A stretch of DNA of 64,000 bases from an uncultured Allorhizobium sp. (GTDB lineage Bacteria; Pseudomonadota; Alphaproteobacteria; Rhizobiales; Rhizobiaceae), in NCBI GenBank assembly GCA_958439205.1, contig OY288189.1, positions 1,751,001 to 1,815,000 on the forward strand. Reading direction: 5' to 3'. Positions 1-9,933 of this stretch are shown one piece after another; position 1 is the first letter of the stretch, and every line of letters starts with the position of its first letter. Below the pieces are notes generated by a model, which was not told the origin of the DNA, searched no databases, and worked only from the letters and a program-made list of their open reading frames with translations. Made by a program: the position numbers and the translations under genes.

Positions 1-1535
1 TTGAGCTTGGTGGCGTCGTCTAGGAATTCCGGGCCGATCGCTTCCTTGATCAGGTTGGTGAGATCCGGATTGCACTGCATCAGCCAACGGCGCGGGGTGA
101 TGCCGTTGGTCTTGTTGTTGATGCGCGTCGGGTAGAGCTTGTGGAGATCGGAGAAGACCGTCTCCTTCATCAGCTCGGTGTGGAGTGCAGAGACGCCGTT
201 GATCGAGTGCGAGCCCATGAAGGCAAGGTTACCCATGCGCACGCGCCGATCGCCGCTTTCGTCGATCAGCGAGATCTGGCGGATTTCATGATCGTTGAAG
301 CCGCGTTTCTTGCGGGCATCGAGCAGCACCTTGGCATTGATTGCGTAGACGAGCTGCATGTGGCGCGGCAGGAGGCGTTCGAAGAGCGGAACCGGCCAGC
401 TTTCCAGCGCTTCGGGAAGCAGGGTGTGGTTGGTGTAGGAGAAGGTCTTGGAAGAGATCTCCCATGCCTCGTCGAAGGCGACGCCGTGCACGTCGACCAG
501 CAGGCGCATGAGCTCGACGACGGAGACAGCCGGGTGGGTGTCGTTGAGCTGGATCGCGACCTTTTCCGGCATTTGTGCGAGCGTGTTGCCCTGCTGCAGG
601 TGGCGGCGGACGATGTCCTGCAGGGATGCCGAACAGAAGAAGAATTCCTGGCGCAGGCGCAGTTCCTGGCCGGCAGGCGTCGCATCGGCCGGATAAAGGA
701 CACGAGTCAGGGATTCGGCCTTGTTGCTCTCGCGGAGCGCGCCGATGTGGTCGCCGGCATTGAAGGCATCGAGCAGAATCGGGTCGATCGGCTGGGCCGA
801 CCAAAGGCGCAGTGTGTTGACGCGCTCGCCGCGCCAGCCGACAGCCGGCGTGTCGTAGGCGGTGGCGATGACGCGCTCGCCCTGTTTCCAGACATAGCGT
901 GGTTCGCCATCTGGGCCGTCGACGGTTTCAACGGTGCCGCCATAGCCGACTTCATAGGAGCTTTCCCGGCGTTCGAATTCCCAAGGGTTGCCGTGGGCAA
1001 GCCAGCTTTCCGGCAATTCGACCTGCCAGCCGTCGGCCATCTGCTGGCGGAAGAGGCCGTGCACATAGCGGATGCCGTAGCCATAGGCCGGGATGTTGAC
1101 GGTTGCCATACTCTCCATGAAGCAGGCGGCGAGACGGCCAAGGCCACCATTGCCCAGCGCTGCGTCCGGCTCCAGGCCAGCGATCACGTCGAATTCGACT
1201 GACAGAGAGGACAGCGCCTCGCGGATATCGTCGATCAGGCCGAGGTTGGACATGGCGTCGCGCAGCAGGCGGCCGATCAGGAATTCGAGCGATAGGTAAT
1301 AAACCCGCTTGCCGTTGTTCATGTAGGTGTTGCGGGTGGATTCCATCCACGTGTCGATGATGCGGTCGCGGACCACGAGGATGGTTGCCGTCAACCAGTC
1401 ATGCGGGGTCGCGACCTTGGCATCCTTGCCGATGCTGTAGGTCAGCTTATCCATGATCTCGGCGGCCAAGGCGTCCGGATCGGAAACACCGCGCTTGGGA
1501 AGGGGAAGGTCGACTTTGTGGGGAGTCTTGATCAT
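1..1535 (-). CDS. glgP: Glycogen phosphorylase, N-terminal part (C-terminus outside window)
   Basis: This enzyme phosphorolyses glycogen alpha-1,4 bonds to glucose-1-phosphate in the cytoplasm. About 511 of the roughly 820 residues usual for the family are present; the pyridoxal-phosphate lysine lies in the missing part. The protein starts MIKTPHKVDLPLPKRG and contains the phosphorylase core signatures GNGGLGRLAACFMES, the glycan-site stretch ENWLAHGNPWEFERR and IQLNDTHPA, and it leaves the window near KTNGITPRRWL. The start is the ATG at 1535, preceded by a weak purine-rich AGGCGGA. It is transcribed out of the window, so any glg operon partners are not visible. Identification is by family-typical sequence and is secure. 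Confidence 0.95.
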   Translation of the reverse strand, partial: MIKTPHKVDLPLPKRGVSDPDALAAEIMDKLTYSIGKDAKVATPHDWLTATILVVRDRIIDTWMESTRNTYMNNGKRVYYLSLEFLIGRLLRDAMSNLGLIDDIREALSSLSVEFDVIAGLEPDAALGNGGLGRLAACFMESMATVNIPAYGYGIRYVHGLFRQQMADGWQVELPESWLAHGNPWEFERRESSYEVGYGGTVETVDGPDGEPRYVWKQGERVIATAYDTPAVGWRGERVNTLRLWSAQPIDPILLDAFNAGDHIGALRESNKAESLTRVLYPADATPAGQELRLRQEFFFCSASLQDIVRRHLQQGNTLAQMPEKVAIQLNDTHPAVSVVELMRLLVDVHGVAFDEAWEISSKTFSYTNHTLLPEALESWPVPLFERLLPRHMQLVYAINAKVLLDARKKRGFNDHEIRQISLIDESGDRRVRMGNLAFMGSHSINGVSALHTELMKETVFSDLHKLYPTRINNKTNGITPRRWLMQCNPDLTNLIKEAIGPEFLDDATKL

Positions 1536-1719
1536 CGGTCCGCCTGGCGTTGTTCGTGTCTCCGGGCGGCGCCGATGCGATGACGGTGCCGCTTCCGTGA
1601 ATGCCAGTTTACGCATCGAAATGAGACAGTTGCAACAGGCGGGACGCGGCGTGCGGAAAATTGTTCCCAATCCAGGAGGCGCAAATAAGTGTCTGTTCTG
1701 ACTGTCTTATCTTGACATG

Positions 1720-1758
1720 AGCAGAAACGATAAGACCGCAGCCATAGAGGCTGCGGTC
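1720..1758 (-). terminator. Rho-independent terminator after the TadG-like gene
   Basis: A perfect 10-bp stem (1734-1743 with 1749-1758, five-base loop) lies 36 bases past the TadG-like stop codon. Read on the minus strand it is followed by a T-rich stretch (TTATCGTTT), which suits intrinsic termination before glgP. The remaining bases 1536-1719 hold only the glgP upstream region, with no gene I can support. Confidence 0.6.
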
Positions 1759-1793
1759 GAATTGCGTGGAAAATCCAAAACGTTTTGGATGTT

Positions 1794-3068
1794 TCAGTTG
1801 GTGAGGCGTGTCGAGGCCATTGCCGCAGCCTTGCCGATCTCACCGAAAGCATCGACTAGATCGCTCATCTTCTGCGGCTCATAGTAGTGGTCGTCGGATG
1901 TCGCGCAAGCGGACAAGAGCGCCTTGCCTCTCGCAGGGGCCATAAAGGCGACTGTGAACACCTGGATACCGTCGTTCTTGGCAAGGGTGCAGTAATCAAG
2001 AACCTGGCCGTCTATGGTCGGGTTCCAGGTTGCGCTGTTGCCGGTCATCTCGCCATCCGTCATCAGGACGATGTACCGGCTGAAGCCCGAGTTGCGTTTC
2101 GCCGCATGGGCGCTCTTCTCGGTTTCATTGCCTTTTGTCAGCGCGTCGTATGCCACTTTCATGCCGCCCGAGGCGTTGGTGCCACCGGTCGGGACAGATG
2201 GCAGAGCGGTGATGTAGTTGGAAGCGGTTGTCACACCCCATGCCATGCCGGAAGGCGACTGGGTGCTGTCATTATAGGACACTGCACCAACACGAATGAG
2301 ATCGGCTTCAGGATCTGCTGTCACCAGCTCATTCATCATGATCGCCGATGCCGTCTTCAGCGCCTGGATCTTCTTCACGTAGCATGGCTTCGTCGGCTTG
2401 ATGTAGTTCTTGTCACGGGTTCCTAAATCTTTGTAGGCCCAATTCGACGCGCTGTAATTCACGCAGCTTGTGACAGATGTATCTACGGTATCCGTGGTGA
2501 ATGACATCGAGCCAGAGCGGTCCAGCACAAGATACATAGACACAGCCGCGCCGCTTTCGGGCGTCGACTGCGCGGTCGCTGTCACGCTGATCGTGACTTC
2601 ATCCCAACCGAGAAGGCCGGTCATGCCATTGGTTGGCATGGTGTATTCCGGCGACAGGGTGACCTCTACGGATTTGCCGCTGGGGCCCAGGTCTCGCTCA
2701 ACGTTGCCGACGGCACCTGCCAGTGGATCCTCTTCGACTTCTTCGTCCGACTCATCGCTGCCCTCGCCGGCCACGACGTTGGCGAATTGCGCTTTCATGA
2801 ACTTGCGGGCGAAGTCGAGGACTTCCTCGTCCGACATTGCGTCATTCCGAGCAAGCGCGTTCGCCGCCGACAGAACTGCAGAGTCGGCCGATTCCTGCAA
2901 TGCGGCTCGCACCTGGATCATCTTGTTGAGGTCCAAAGCAACACCGGCGGTGGCTGCGGCGACTGGCAGGATGATTGCGGTCACCATGCCGAAGTTGCCG
3001 GCGCGGTCGTGCCAGAGGCGGGAAAACAAAGATTTCTTGGGGCTGTGAGGCGTAGTCATCATGTCCAT
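1794..3068 (-). CDS. TadE/TadG-like pilus-assembly protein with von Willebrand A domain
   Basis: The 424-residue protein has one N-terminal membrane segment (about 28-48) after a short basic lead with the motif HDRAGNFGMVTAIILP, typical of the TadE/TadG pseudopilin-like family. It then has a linker rich in Glu/Asp/Ser (about 100-118) and a von Willebrand A domain. The metal-ion site is visible as DRSGSMS (D183, S185, S187) and a later LMTDGEMTG. TadG-type proteins act at the cell envelope with Flp pili. No other tad/cpa gene is in the window, so this copy looks like an orphan and its partner is unknown. The start is uncertain between ATG at 3068 and ATG at 3062. A terminator follows. Confidence 0.85.
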   Translation of the reverse strand: MDMMTTPHSPKKSLFSRLWHDRAGNFGMVTAIILPVAAATAGVALDLNKMIQVRAALQESADSAVLSAANALARNDAMSDEEVLDFARKFMKAQFANVVAGEGSDESDEEVEEDPLAGAVGNVERDLGPSGKSVEVTLSPEYTMPTNGMTGLLGWDEVTISVTATAQSTPESGAAVSMYLVLDRSGSMSFTTDTVDTSVTSCVNYSASNWAYKDLGTRDKNYIKPTKPCYVKKIQALKTASAIMMNELVTADPEADLIRVGAVSYNDSTQSPSGMAWGVTTASNYITALPSVPTGGTNASGGMKVAYDALTKGNETEKSAHAAKRNSGFSRYIVLMTDGEMTGNSATWNPTIDGQVLDYCTLAKNDGIQVFTVAFMAPARGKALLSACATSDDHYYEPQKMSDLVDAFGEIGKAAAMASTRLTN

Positions 3069-3151
3069 CCAAAAGCAGCGTTTGGATGGTTGTAGATCAA
3101 GCGTATTGCGATCCGTTTAATCCGGTCGCTAAAATTCGATGGAAACTGGTT

Positions 3152-4033
3152 CTACTGCTTGACCGGGATGACATCGACCGCTTGTGCTGTCTGATGACTG
3201 CCGTAACTCTTCAGGACACCGATCACAGGCGCCACATCTGCATAATCGCGGCCATAGCCGACGACGATATGGTCGGTGCCGGCAGCGATGTCGTTGGTCG
3301 GGTCAAGTTCCAGCCAGCCGCTCAGCTTGCCGCACCAGACCCTAACCCAGGCATGCATTGCGTCCGCACCTTCGAGGCGTTCCTTGCCCGGCGGCGGGAT
3401 GGTGCGCAGGAAGCCGCTGACATAGCCCGCAGGAATGCCGAGGCTGCGCAGGGCGACGATCATGACGTGGCTGAAGTCCTGGCAGACGCCGCGCTTCTTG
3501 GCAAAGGCTTCCGCCGGCGTCGAATCCACGGTGGTCGCTTCGGCGTCGTATTTGAAGTCCTTGTAGATGCGGCTGCAGAGCGTTTCGGCGATCTGGCGCA
3601 CGGTCATGCTCGGCTTCAGCATGCTGCGCACATAGGCGGCAATTTCCTTGTCACGGGGCAGGCGTGGACTGGTGCCGAGGAAATGATGTGGTGACTCGGC
3701 GTCCAGCGACCAGGTCTCGCCGATCTCCTGCGGCAGGCGGTCGAGCAGGGGCGAAAAGTCGGCGGTCATCGGCTGCGCCTGAACCATGACGCGGGCCTGC
3801 ATGCGGATATCGAGTTTCTCGTGGGGGCCGCGGAGAATGGCGTGGCTTGCGGGATGGTGGAAGAAATCGCTGAAGGTCGAGATCTCGTCCGGCTCCGGCG
3901 ACACGGTGATCGCACCGGCGACGAGGCGCTGGCGATCAGGCAGGGAGAGCGGCAGAAGGCGCAGCATGTGATGAGCGCCCGATGCCGGGACTTCGTAGCG
4001 ATAGCCAATATGGAGCGAGAGGTCATAGAGCAT
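3152..4033 (-). CDS. Transglutaminase-like cysteine protease family protein
   Basis: This 293-residue protein has the bacterial transglutaminase N-terminal beta domain followed by the papain-like core. The catalytic triad is visible: Cys184 in RGVCQDFSH, His227 in DAMHAWV and Asp244 in ELDPTND. It has no signal peptide, so it is probably cytoplasmic. Its start codon lies four bases beyond the stop of the ATP-grasp/alpha-E gene, making it the last gene of a three-gene operon. From the family and context it may cleave or transfer amide bonds made by the two ligase-type neighbours; the substrate is unknown. Confidence 0.9.
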   Translation of the reverse strand: MLYDLSLHIGYRYEVPASGAHHMLRLLPLSLPDRQRLVAGAITVSPEPDEISTFSDFFHHPASHAILRGPHEKLDIRMQARVMVQAQPMTADFSPLLDRLPQEIGETWSLDAESPHHFLGTSPRLPRDKEIAAYVRSMLKPSMTVRQIAETLCSRIYKDFKYDAEATTVDSTPAEAFAKKRGVCQDFSHVMIVALRSLGIPAGYVSGFLRTIPPPGKERLEGADAMHAWVRVWCGKLSGWLELDPTNDIAAGTDHIVVGYGRDYADVAPVIGVLKSYGSHQTAQAVDVIPVKQ

Positions 4034-4037
4034 GGCG

Positions 4038-6452
4038 TCAGCTCAGATAGGATTGGGCGAGGATGTCGGAGAGTTTCTCCAATTCCCGTTCCAGATTGGT
4101 GTAGACCTCGGCCGACATGGTTTCCGGCGTCATCACGGCCAGGCCCGAATGCAGGCGCATGGCCTCGCGGAAGAGGCTGGACATCTGGCCGTTGACCATG
4201 GCGTTCGGCAGTTGCTCGACTTCGATACGGATCTCGTTCAGCTGGAAGAGGATCGAGCGCGGATTGAGCGGATCGAGCGCGAGCAGGTCGGTGACCGTCA
4301 ACCGCGCCGTCGAGACATTGTAGCGCCTGCGGTGGGTCATGACGTTGTCGCCGATCTCCAGGAGCATGTCGAGCGCGCCGTCGGGGGCGTCGGGACCGGT
4401 CATGTGGCCGAGCAGGCGGGTCATGTGCAGGCCGCGTTCCAGCAAGCGGCCGATTGTCAGGAAACGCCAGCCGGTGAAGCGATACATGTTTTCATGCACG
4501 AGACCGGCAAAGCCCGCGAGCTTGCGCAACAGGATGGTCATGGCATGCGCCGCGTCGTCGCCGGGCTTGACCTTCTCGTGGAAGCGCTTGGCTGTCTTCG
4601 ACAGGTCGTTCAGCGCCAGCCAGCCGTCGGGTGAGAAGCGATCGCGAATGTTGCTTGCCGAATAGACGGCGCTGTCGATGTTACGCAACAGGCTTTCCGG
4701 CACGCCCGATTTCGTGTCGACGTCGATGTCGGAGAGGTATTCGCTGACGAAGGCGAGCAGAGGCTGGTCCGGATTGGCGCTTTCGGCATAGCGCGCATGC
4801 CAGGCGCGCAGGATGCGTAACACGCCTTCGGCGCGTTCGATGTACCGGCCGAGCCAGAAGAGATTGTCGGCGGCACGGCTCGGCAGACTGCCCGGCATGT
4901 TGCGGGTGAAGGTCTCCTCGGCCGGCAGCAGCGACGTGCGGTCAACCGGCTTGTCGGAGACTATCCAGACATCGGCGGCGCTGCCGCCTGCCTGCATGGC
5001 GATTGCGGAGACGTCGGAGCCGCTGCCGATCCGGGCGAAGCCGCCCGGCATGATCTGCCAACCGTTCTTCGTGCGGGCGGCAAAGACGCGTAGCGACATC
5101 GGGCGTGGCGTCAGCTTGCCGTCGACGATTGCGGGTGTCGTCGACAGGGTGACGACTTCCTGGCCCACCAGATTTCCGGCTTCCGTTTCAAGCCATTCGG
5201 CCGTGGTCTGGCCCTGAGGGTCCTTGTAACGAGAGCCCATGACCGAGCGCCCGCCATCATCGAAGAACGGCAGCCGCGAGAAGGCGGAGCCGATGACCAT
5301 GCGGTCGAGGTGCGCGGCGACATGCTCGCGCTCGGCCTTCTGGCCGCACCACCAGGTGGCGATCGAGGGCAGCTTCAGTTCCTCGCCCAGCAGGTGGCGA
5401 GAGAGGGTGGGCATGAAGGCAAGAAGCGCGCGGGTTTCCAGAATGCCGGAGCCAAGCGCATTGACGAAGGTGACCGCGCCATTGCGCAGTGCCTGCACCA
5501 TGCCGGGCGTGCCGATATAGGAGTTCTGGTCGAGTTCCAGCGGATCGGCGAAGGCCGCATCGAGGCGGCGCCAGAGCACGCTCACGGGCTTGAGGCCAGC
5601 CACGGTACGGACCATGACCTTGCCGTTGACGATGGTCAGGTCTTCGCCTTCGAGCAGCATGATGCCGAGATAGCGGGCGATATAGGCGTGTTCGAAATAG
5701 GTCTCGTTGGCCGGACCCGGGGACAAGACGGCGATGCGTTCGTCACTGCTGCGGGTGCTCGCCTGCAGCGCCTTGCGGAAGGCGCCGAAGAAGGAAGCCA
5801 GCCGATGGACATGCGTCTCGGCATAGATGTCGGAGAAGGCACGCGCGGTCGCGACGCGGTTTTCCAGCGCAAAGCCGGCGCCCGAGGGCGCCTGCGTACG
5901 GTCGGCCAGAACCCACCAGTTGCCATCGGGGCCACGGCCGATTTCGAACGAACAGAAATGCAGGTAGTGGCCACCTGCCGGCTTGATGCCGACCAGTGGG
6001 CGTAGGAACTCGGGATTGGAGGCGATCAGCTGTGGCGGCAGGAAGCCTTCCTGAACCAACTTGTTTTCGGAATAGATGTCGGCAACGACGGCCTCGAGCA
6101 GGTCGGCGCGCTGGACCAGTCCGTCGGCCAGGACCTGCCATTCGGCTTCGGAAATCATCACCGGGATATGCGAGAAGGGCCAGGCCCGTTCGCTCGATCC
6201 GCCGGAACCATATGCGCGGTAGAAAACGCCGGCGTCGCGCAGGTAGCGATCGGCCCTCGCGAAACGCTCGTGCAGCTCGTTTTCCGGCATCGTGTCGATG
6301 GCGGAGACCAAGGCCTGCCAGACCGGTCGGACATTGCCCTTGTTGTCGAGCATCTCGTCGGCGGCGCCCGCCAGCGCGCGATAGCCGGCCGTGCGGGCCT
6401 CGCTCATCGGCGCCTCTGGCGGGGATAGCTCCGCTGCCGTCTTCTGTGCCAT
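4038..6452 (-). CDS. Circularly permuted ATP-grasp ligase fused to alpha-E domain
   Basis: The 804-residue protein joins two families often encoded separately. Residues about 1-480 are a circularly permuted type 2 ATP-grasp (COG2308), with hallmark stretches ADRTQAPSGAGFALENR, SPGPANETYFEHAYIARYLG and NALGSGILETRALLAF. From about 490 an alpha-helical alpha-E domain (COG2307) begins with SRAADNLFWLGRYIERAE. ATP-grasp enzymes join carboxylates to amines or thiols, so a peptide or amide ligase is inferred. The gene sits four bases after the DUF2126 gene and four bases before the transglutaminase gene, so the three are surely co-transcribed. No substrate is known for this arrangement. Confidence 0.9.
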   Translation of the reverse strand: MAQKTAAELSPPEAPMSEARTAGYRALAGAADEMLDNKGNVRPVWQALVSAIDTMPENELHERFARADRYLRDAGVFYRAYGSGGSSERAWPFSHIPVMISEAEWQVLADGLVQRADLLEAVVADIYSENKLVQEGFLPPQLIASNPEFLRPLVGIKPAGGHYLHFCSFEIGRGPDGNWWVLADRTQAPSGAGFALENRVATARAFSDIYAETHVHRLASFFGAFRKALQASTRSSDERIAVLSPGPANETYFEHAYIARYLGIMLLEGEDLTIVNGKVMVRTVAGLKPVSVLWRRLDAAFADPLELDQNSYIGTPGMVQALRNGAVTFVNALGSGILETRALLAFMPTLSRHLLGEELKLPSIATWWCGQKAEREHVAAHLDRMVIGSAFSRLPFFDDGGRSVMGSRYKDPQGQTTAEWLETEAGNLVGQEVVTLSTTPAIVDGKLTPRPMSLRVFAARTKNGWQIMPGGFARIGSGSDVSAIAMQAGGSAADVWIVSDKPVDRTSLLPAEETFTRNMPGSLPSRAADNLFWLGRYIERAEGVLRILRAWHARYAESANPDQPLLAFVSEYLSDIDVDTKSGVPESLLRNIDSAVYSASNIRDRFSPDGWLALNDLSKTAKRFHEKVKPGDDAAHAMTILLRKLAGFAGLVHENMYRFTGWRFLTIGRLLERGLHMTRLLGHMTGPDAPDGALDMLLEIGDNVMTHRRRYNVSTARLTVTDLLALDPLNPRSILFQLNEIRIEVEQLPNAMVNGQMSSLFREAMRLHSGLAVMTPETMSAEVYTNLERELEKLSDILAQSYLS

Positions 6453-6456
6453 CAGA

Positions 6457-9400
6457 TCAGATACCTTGCGGTCGTCTCAGGTCCAAAGTGTGCGGGAATT
6501 CCGGCGACACGGTTTCGGGCCATAGGGGATAGGAGCCGGCTGTATGGCCCCAAGGCTCGAAACGTGCAAGCCGACGGGCTTCCGCTTCATTCCCATTCAC
6601 AGGGAAAGTGTCGTAGGTCCGGCCGCCGGGATGGGCGACGTGATAAACGCAGCCCCCGATCGACCGGGAAGACCATGTATCATAGATGTCGAATGTTAGC
6701 GGTGTATTGACGGGCAGGACCGGATGCAGGCCGGAGGCCGGCTGCCAGGCCTTGTAGCGCACGCCGCCGACTGCGACACCATTCACGTCCGACTTGCGCA
6801 GCGGCACCTGGCGCCCGTTGCAGGCCACGACGAAACGCTCGGGATTGGCTGTCTCCAGCTGAACCTGCAGGCGCTCGACGGAGGAATCCACATAACGGAC
6901 GGTGCCGCCGATAGCCCCTTCTTCACCCATGACATGCCAGGGTTCGAGCGCCTGTCGAAGCTCCAGCTTCGATCCTTCGTAGGTCGCTTCGCCGACGAAG
7001 GGGAAGCGGAACTCCAGCTGGGCGGCAAACCATTCCGGCTTGAAGTCGAAGCCGTTTTCGCGGAGATCCGCCAACACTTCGAGGAAGTCGAGCCAGAGGT
7101 AATGCGGCAGCATGAAACGGTCGTGCAGGCTCGTGCCCCAGCGGACGAAGCGGCCGCCGATCGGGTTCTTCCAGAAGCGGGCAATCAGCGCGCGGACCAG
7201 CAATTGCTGGGCAAGCGACATGCGGGCGTTCGGCGGCATCTCGAAACCGCGGAACTCGACAAGGCCGAGGCGGCCTGTCGGACCATCCGGCGAGAACAGC
7301 TTGTCGATGCAGATTTCCGAGCGGTGCGTATTGCCGGTGACGTCGATCAGCAGGTTGCGGAACAGGCGGTCGACGAGCCAGGGCAGGGGGGCTGCCGCAC
7401 CACTGGCCGGCATCGGCACCTGGGCCAAGGCGATTTCGAGCTCGTAGAGACTGTCGTGGCGGGCTTCATCGAAGCGTGGCGCCTGGCTGGTCGGGCCGAT
7501 GAACATGCCGGAGAACATGTAGGAGAGCGCCGGGTGGCGCTGCCAATGCAGGATCAGGCTCTTCAACAGATCCGGACGGCGCAGGAAGGGGCTGTCGGCA
7601 GGATTGGCGCCGCCGACCACGACATGGTTGCCACCGCCGGTGCCGGTGTGGCGGCCGTCGATCATGAACTTGTCGGCGCCGAGGCGGGTCTGGCGCGCCT
7701 CCTCGTAGATGGCATTCGTCGTGGCGACGCAGTCATCCCAACTGGAGGCCGGGTGGATGTTGACCTCGATGACGCCCGGATCCGGGGCGACACGGATAAC
7801 GTTGATGCGCTCGTCCTGAGGCGGGGCGTAGCCTTCGATATGGACCGGCAGGCCAAGTCCGCGGGCGGCTGTCTCTGCGGCGGCGACCAGTTCGAGATAG
7901 TCCTCGACGGCTTCGACCGGGGGCATGAACACGCAAAGGCGACCGTCGCGGGGCTCGACGCTCATGGCCGTACGCACGGCGCCCCGGATGTCGCCGACAG
8001 AGCCTGTGATGTTCTGCTCGTTGCGATCCTGCTGGGCTTCGCCGCTCTTGCGAGAGGCCTCGGGCATGGCGCGGCCCTCGCGGACCTGCGGACCAAAATC
8101 CGGCAAGGGTGCGCGCGGGATCGAGGGATCTGTGGTGTGGATATAGGGATATTGCGACGGCGGCACGTAAGGCAGGGTGCCGAGCGGCATGCGAAAGCCG
8201 ATCGGGCTGTCGCCGGGGATGAGGAAGATCTTGCCACGCCGTGTGCGCCATTTCTCGCTGACCCAGCGGCGGCCGCTGGCCCTGGCGTTCCAAGCCTGGA
8301 CCGGCAGGATGTAGCCGGTCGGGGTCGTCAGGCCGCGTTCGAAGACCTTGGCGATGCGGGCGCGCTCTTCCGCGCTTTCGAGCTTGGAATTCGAGGGGTC
8401 GACGTTCTCAGGCAGGCTGCCTTCCTTGATGATCCACTCGGCCGGATCCTCGAAGGCCGGGATGATCATATCCGGCTCGATCTCAAGCTCGGCCGCGATC
8501 CCGGCCATCAGCGCTTCGGCCTGTTGGTGGGTGACGCCGGTGTCCTTGTGTTCGGCTGCGATCAGCGCCGGATCATGCCAGATCGGCTTGCCGTCTTTCC
8601 GCCAGTAGAGCGAGAATGTCCAGCGCGGCAGGCTTTCGCCCGGATACCACTTGCCCTGGCCGTAATGCAGGAAGCCGCCGGGGGCGAAGCGCTCGCGCAG
8701 ACGCCGGATGAGTTTGTCAGCGAGATCGCGCTTGGTCGGGCCGACGGCATCGGTATTCCATTCGGCGGACTGGAAGTCATCGATCGACACGAATGTCGGC
8801 TCGCCGCCCATGGTGAGCCGCACGTCATGGAATTTCAGGTCGGCATCGACTTTCTGTCCGAGGGCGTTCAGGGCATCCCAGCTGTCGTCCGAGAAAGGCT
8901 TGGTGATGCGCGGGTGCTCGGCGACGCGCTTCACCTGCATGTCAAAGGCGAATTCGGTATTGGCTTGGCCGACATAGCCGCCGGAGATCGGAGCGGCATT
9001 CTTGTAATGCGGCGTGGCGGCCAGCGGGATGTGGCTTTCGCCGGTCAAGAGGCCCGAGGTCGGGTCAAGGCCGATCCATCCGGCGCCTGGTATATAGACT
9101 TCTGTCCAGGCATGCAGGTCGGTGAAATCGACCTCGGTGCCGGAGGGTCCATCAAGCGCCTTCAGGTCCGGTGCAAGCTGGATGAGATAGCCGGAGACGA
9201 AACGGGCTGCAAAACCGAGGCGGCGCAGGATCTGGACCAGCAGCCAGCTCGAATCGCGGCAGGAGCCGCGCGCCGAGGTCAGCGTTTCCTCCGGCGTCTG
9301 GACGCCCGGCTCCATGCGGATCACGTAGCCCACGTCGTTCTGCAGGCGAGCGTTCAGGCCCACCACCATGTCGATTGTGCCCTGGCCCGGTGTCGTGTCG

Positions 9401-9801
9401 ACGGTCGCCATGAAGGCGTCGAGCGCCAGGGACGAAGGTTCCGGCGTCATGTAGATCTTGAGGTCGTCGCGCAGATCTTCCGGATAGTCGAAGGGCCATT
9501 TGACCGCGACTTCCTCGGTGAAGAAGTCGAAGGGATTGTAGACCGTCATGTCGGCGACGAGGTCGACCTCGATCTTGAATTCGGTCACCGGGTCCGGGAA
9601 GACGAAGCGGGCGAGGTAGTTGCCGTAGGGGTCCTGCTGCAGATTGACGAAGTGATTTTCGGGCGTGACCTTCAGCGAATGGGAGAGAACCTTGGTGCGG
9701 GAATGGGCGGCAGGCTTCAGCCGGATGATCTGCGGTCCGAGCTGGACCGGGTTGTCATAGATGTAGTGGGTGAGATGATAGATGCTTGCCTTGATCGCCA
9801 T
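6457..9801 (-). CDS. Transglutaminase fused to DUF2126 putative amidoligase
   Basis: A 1114-residue first gene of the operon. The N-terminal 300 residues form a transglutaminase with its nucleophile in [12 protein letters not shown], histidine in [10 protein letters not shown] and aspartate in GLDPTSGLL. The remainder is DUF2126 (COG4196), assigned in published comparative genomics to the glutamine-synthetase-fold amidoligases, with conserved segments such as [31 protein letters not shown] and [17 protein letters not shown] protein carrying both an amide-forming and an amide-breaking or exchanging domain, followed by an ATP-grasp ligase, suggests synthesis and trimming of a modified peptide or a protein tag. 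No precursor gene is obvious next door. Confidence 0.9.
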   Translation of the reverse strand: MAIKASIYHLTHYIYDNPVQLGPQIIRLKPAAHSRTKVLSHSLKVTPENHFVNLQQDPYGNYLARFVFPDPVTEFKIEVDLVADMTVYNPFDFFTEEVAVKWPFDYPEDLRDDLKIYMTPEPSSLALDAFMATVDTTPGQGTIDMVVGLNARLQNDVGYVIRMEPGVQTPEETLTSARGSCRDSSWLLVQILRRLGFAARFVSGYLIQLAPDLKALDGPSGTEVDFTDLHAWTEVYIPGAGWIGLDPTSGLLTGESHIPLAATPHYKNAAPISGGYVGQANTEFAFDMQVKRVAEHPRITKPFSDDSWDALNALGQKVDADLKFHDVRLTMGGEPTFVSIDDFQSAEWNTDAVGPTKRDLADKLIRRLRERFAPGGFLHYGQGKWYPGESLPRWTFSLYWRKDGKPIWHDPALIAAEHKDTGVTHQQAEALMAGIAAELEIEPDMIIPAFEDPAEWIIKEGSLPENVDPSNSKLESAEERARIAKVFERGLTTPTGYILPVQAWNARASGRRWVSEKWRTRRGKIFLIPGDSPIGFRMPLGTLPYVPPSQYPYIHTTDPSIPRAPLPDFGPQVREGRAMPEASRKSGEAQQDRNEQNITGSVGDIRGAVRTAMSVEPRDGRLCVFMPPVEAVEDYLELVAAAETAARGLGLPVHIEGYAPPQDERINVIRVAPDPGVIEVNIHPASSWDDCVATTNAIYEEARQTRLGADKFMIDGRHTGTGGGNHVVVGGANPADSPFLRRPDLLKSLILHWQRHPALSYMFSGMFIGPTSQAPRFDEARHDSLYELEIALAQVPMPASGAAAPLPWLVDRLFRNLLIDVTGNTHRSEICIDKLFSPDGPTGRLGLVEFRGFEMPPNARMSLAQQLLVRALIARFWKNPIGGRFVRWGTSLHDRFMLPHYLWLDFLEVLADLRENGFDFKPEWFAAQLEFRFPFVGEATYEGSKLELRQALEPWHVMGEEGAIGGTVRYVDSSVERLQVQLETANPERFVVACNGRQVPLRKSDVNGVAVGGVRYKAWQPASGLHPVLPVNTPLTFDIYDTWSSRSIGGCVYHVAHPGGRTYDTFPVNGNEAEARRLARFEPWGHTAGSYPLWPETVSPEFPHTLDLRRPQGI

Positions 9802-9867
9802 TCTTTACCGCTTCGCTGTTCGCCCTGCCGCTTTTTCCGGCTTGCTTCGATCTTGTGCAATGCAGCG

Positions 9868-9909
9868 CCATAAAGCAAGCGGCCCGGACGGTGGAAGCCG
9901 CCGGGCCGC
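9868..9909 (-). terminator. Probable terminator after the mannose-phosphate gene
   Basis: Arms GCGGCCCGG (9879-9887) and CCGGGCCGC (9901-9909) pair perfectly across a 13-base loop. On the minus strand the stem is followed by TTGCTTTATGG, a short T-rich tract. It lies 25 bases past the stop codon of the mannose-1-phosphate guanylyltransferase gene and before the amidoligase operon. Confidence 0.5.
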
Positions 9910-9933
9910 GCGTGTGCAGTGGATGATGCTGTC

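Noticed and set aside
6724..9873. A 1049-codon open frame on the plus strand.
   Set aside because: It lies fully antisense to the DUF2126 gene, which has recognisable domains and tight operon junctions. The translated product is low-complexity and matches no family; it is a third-position GC shadow.
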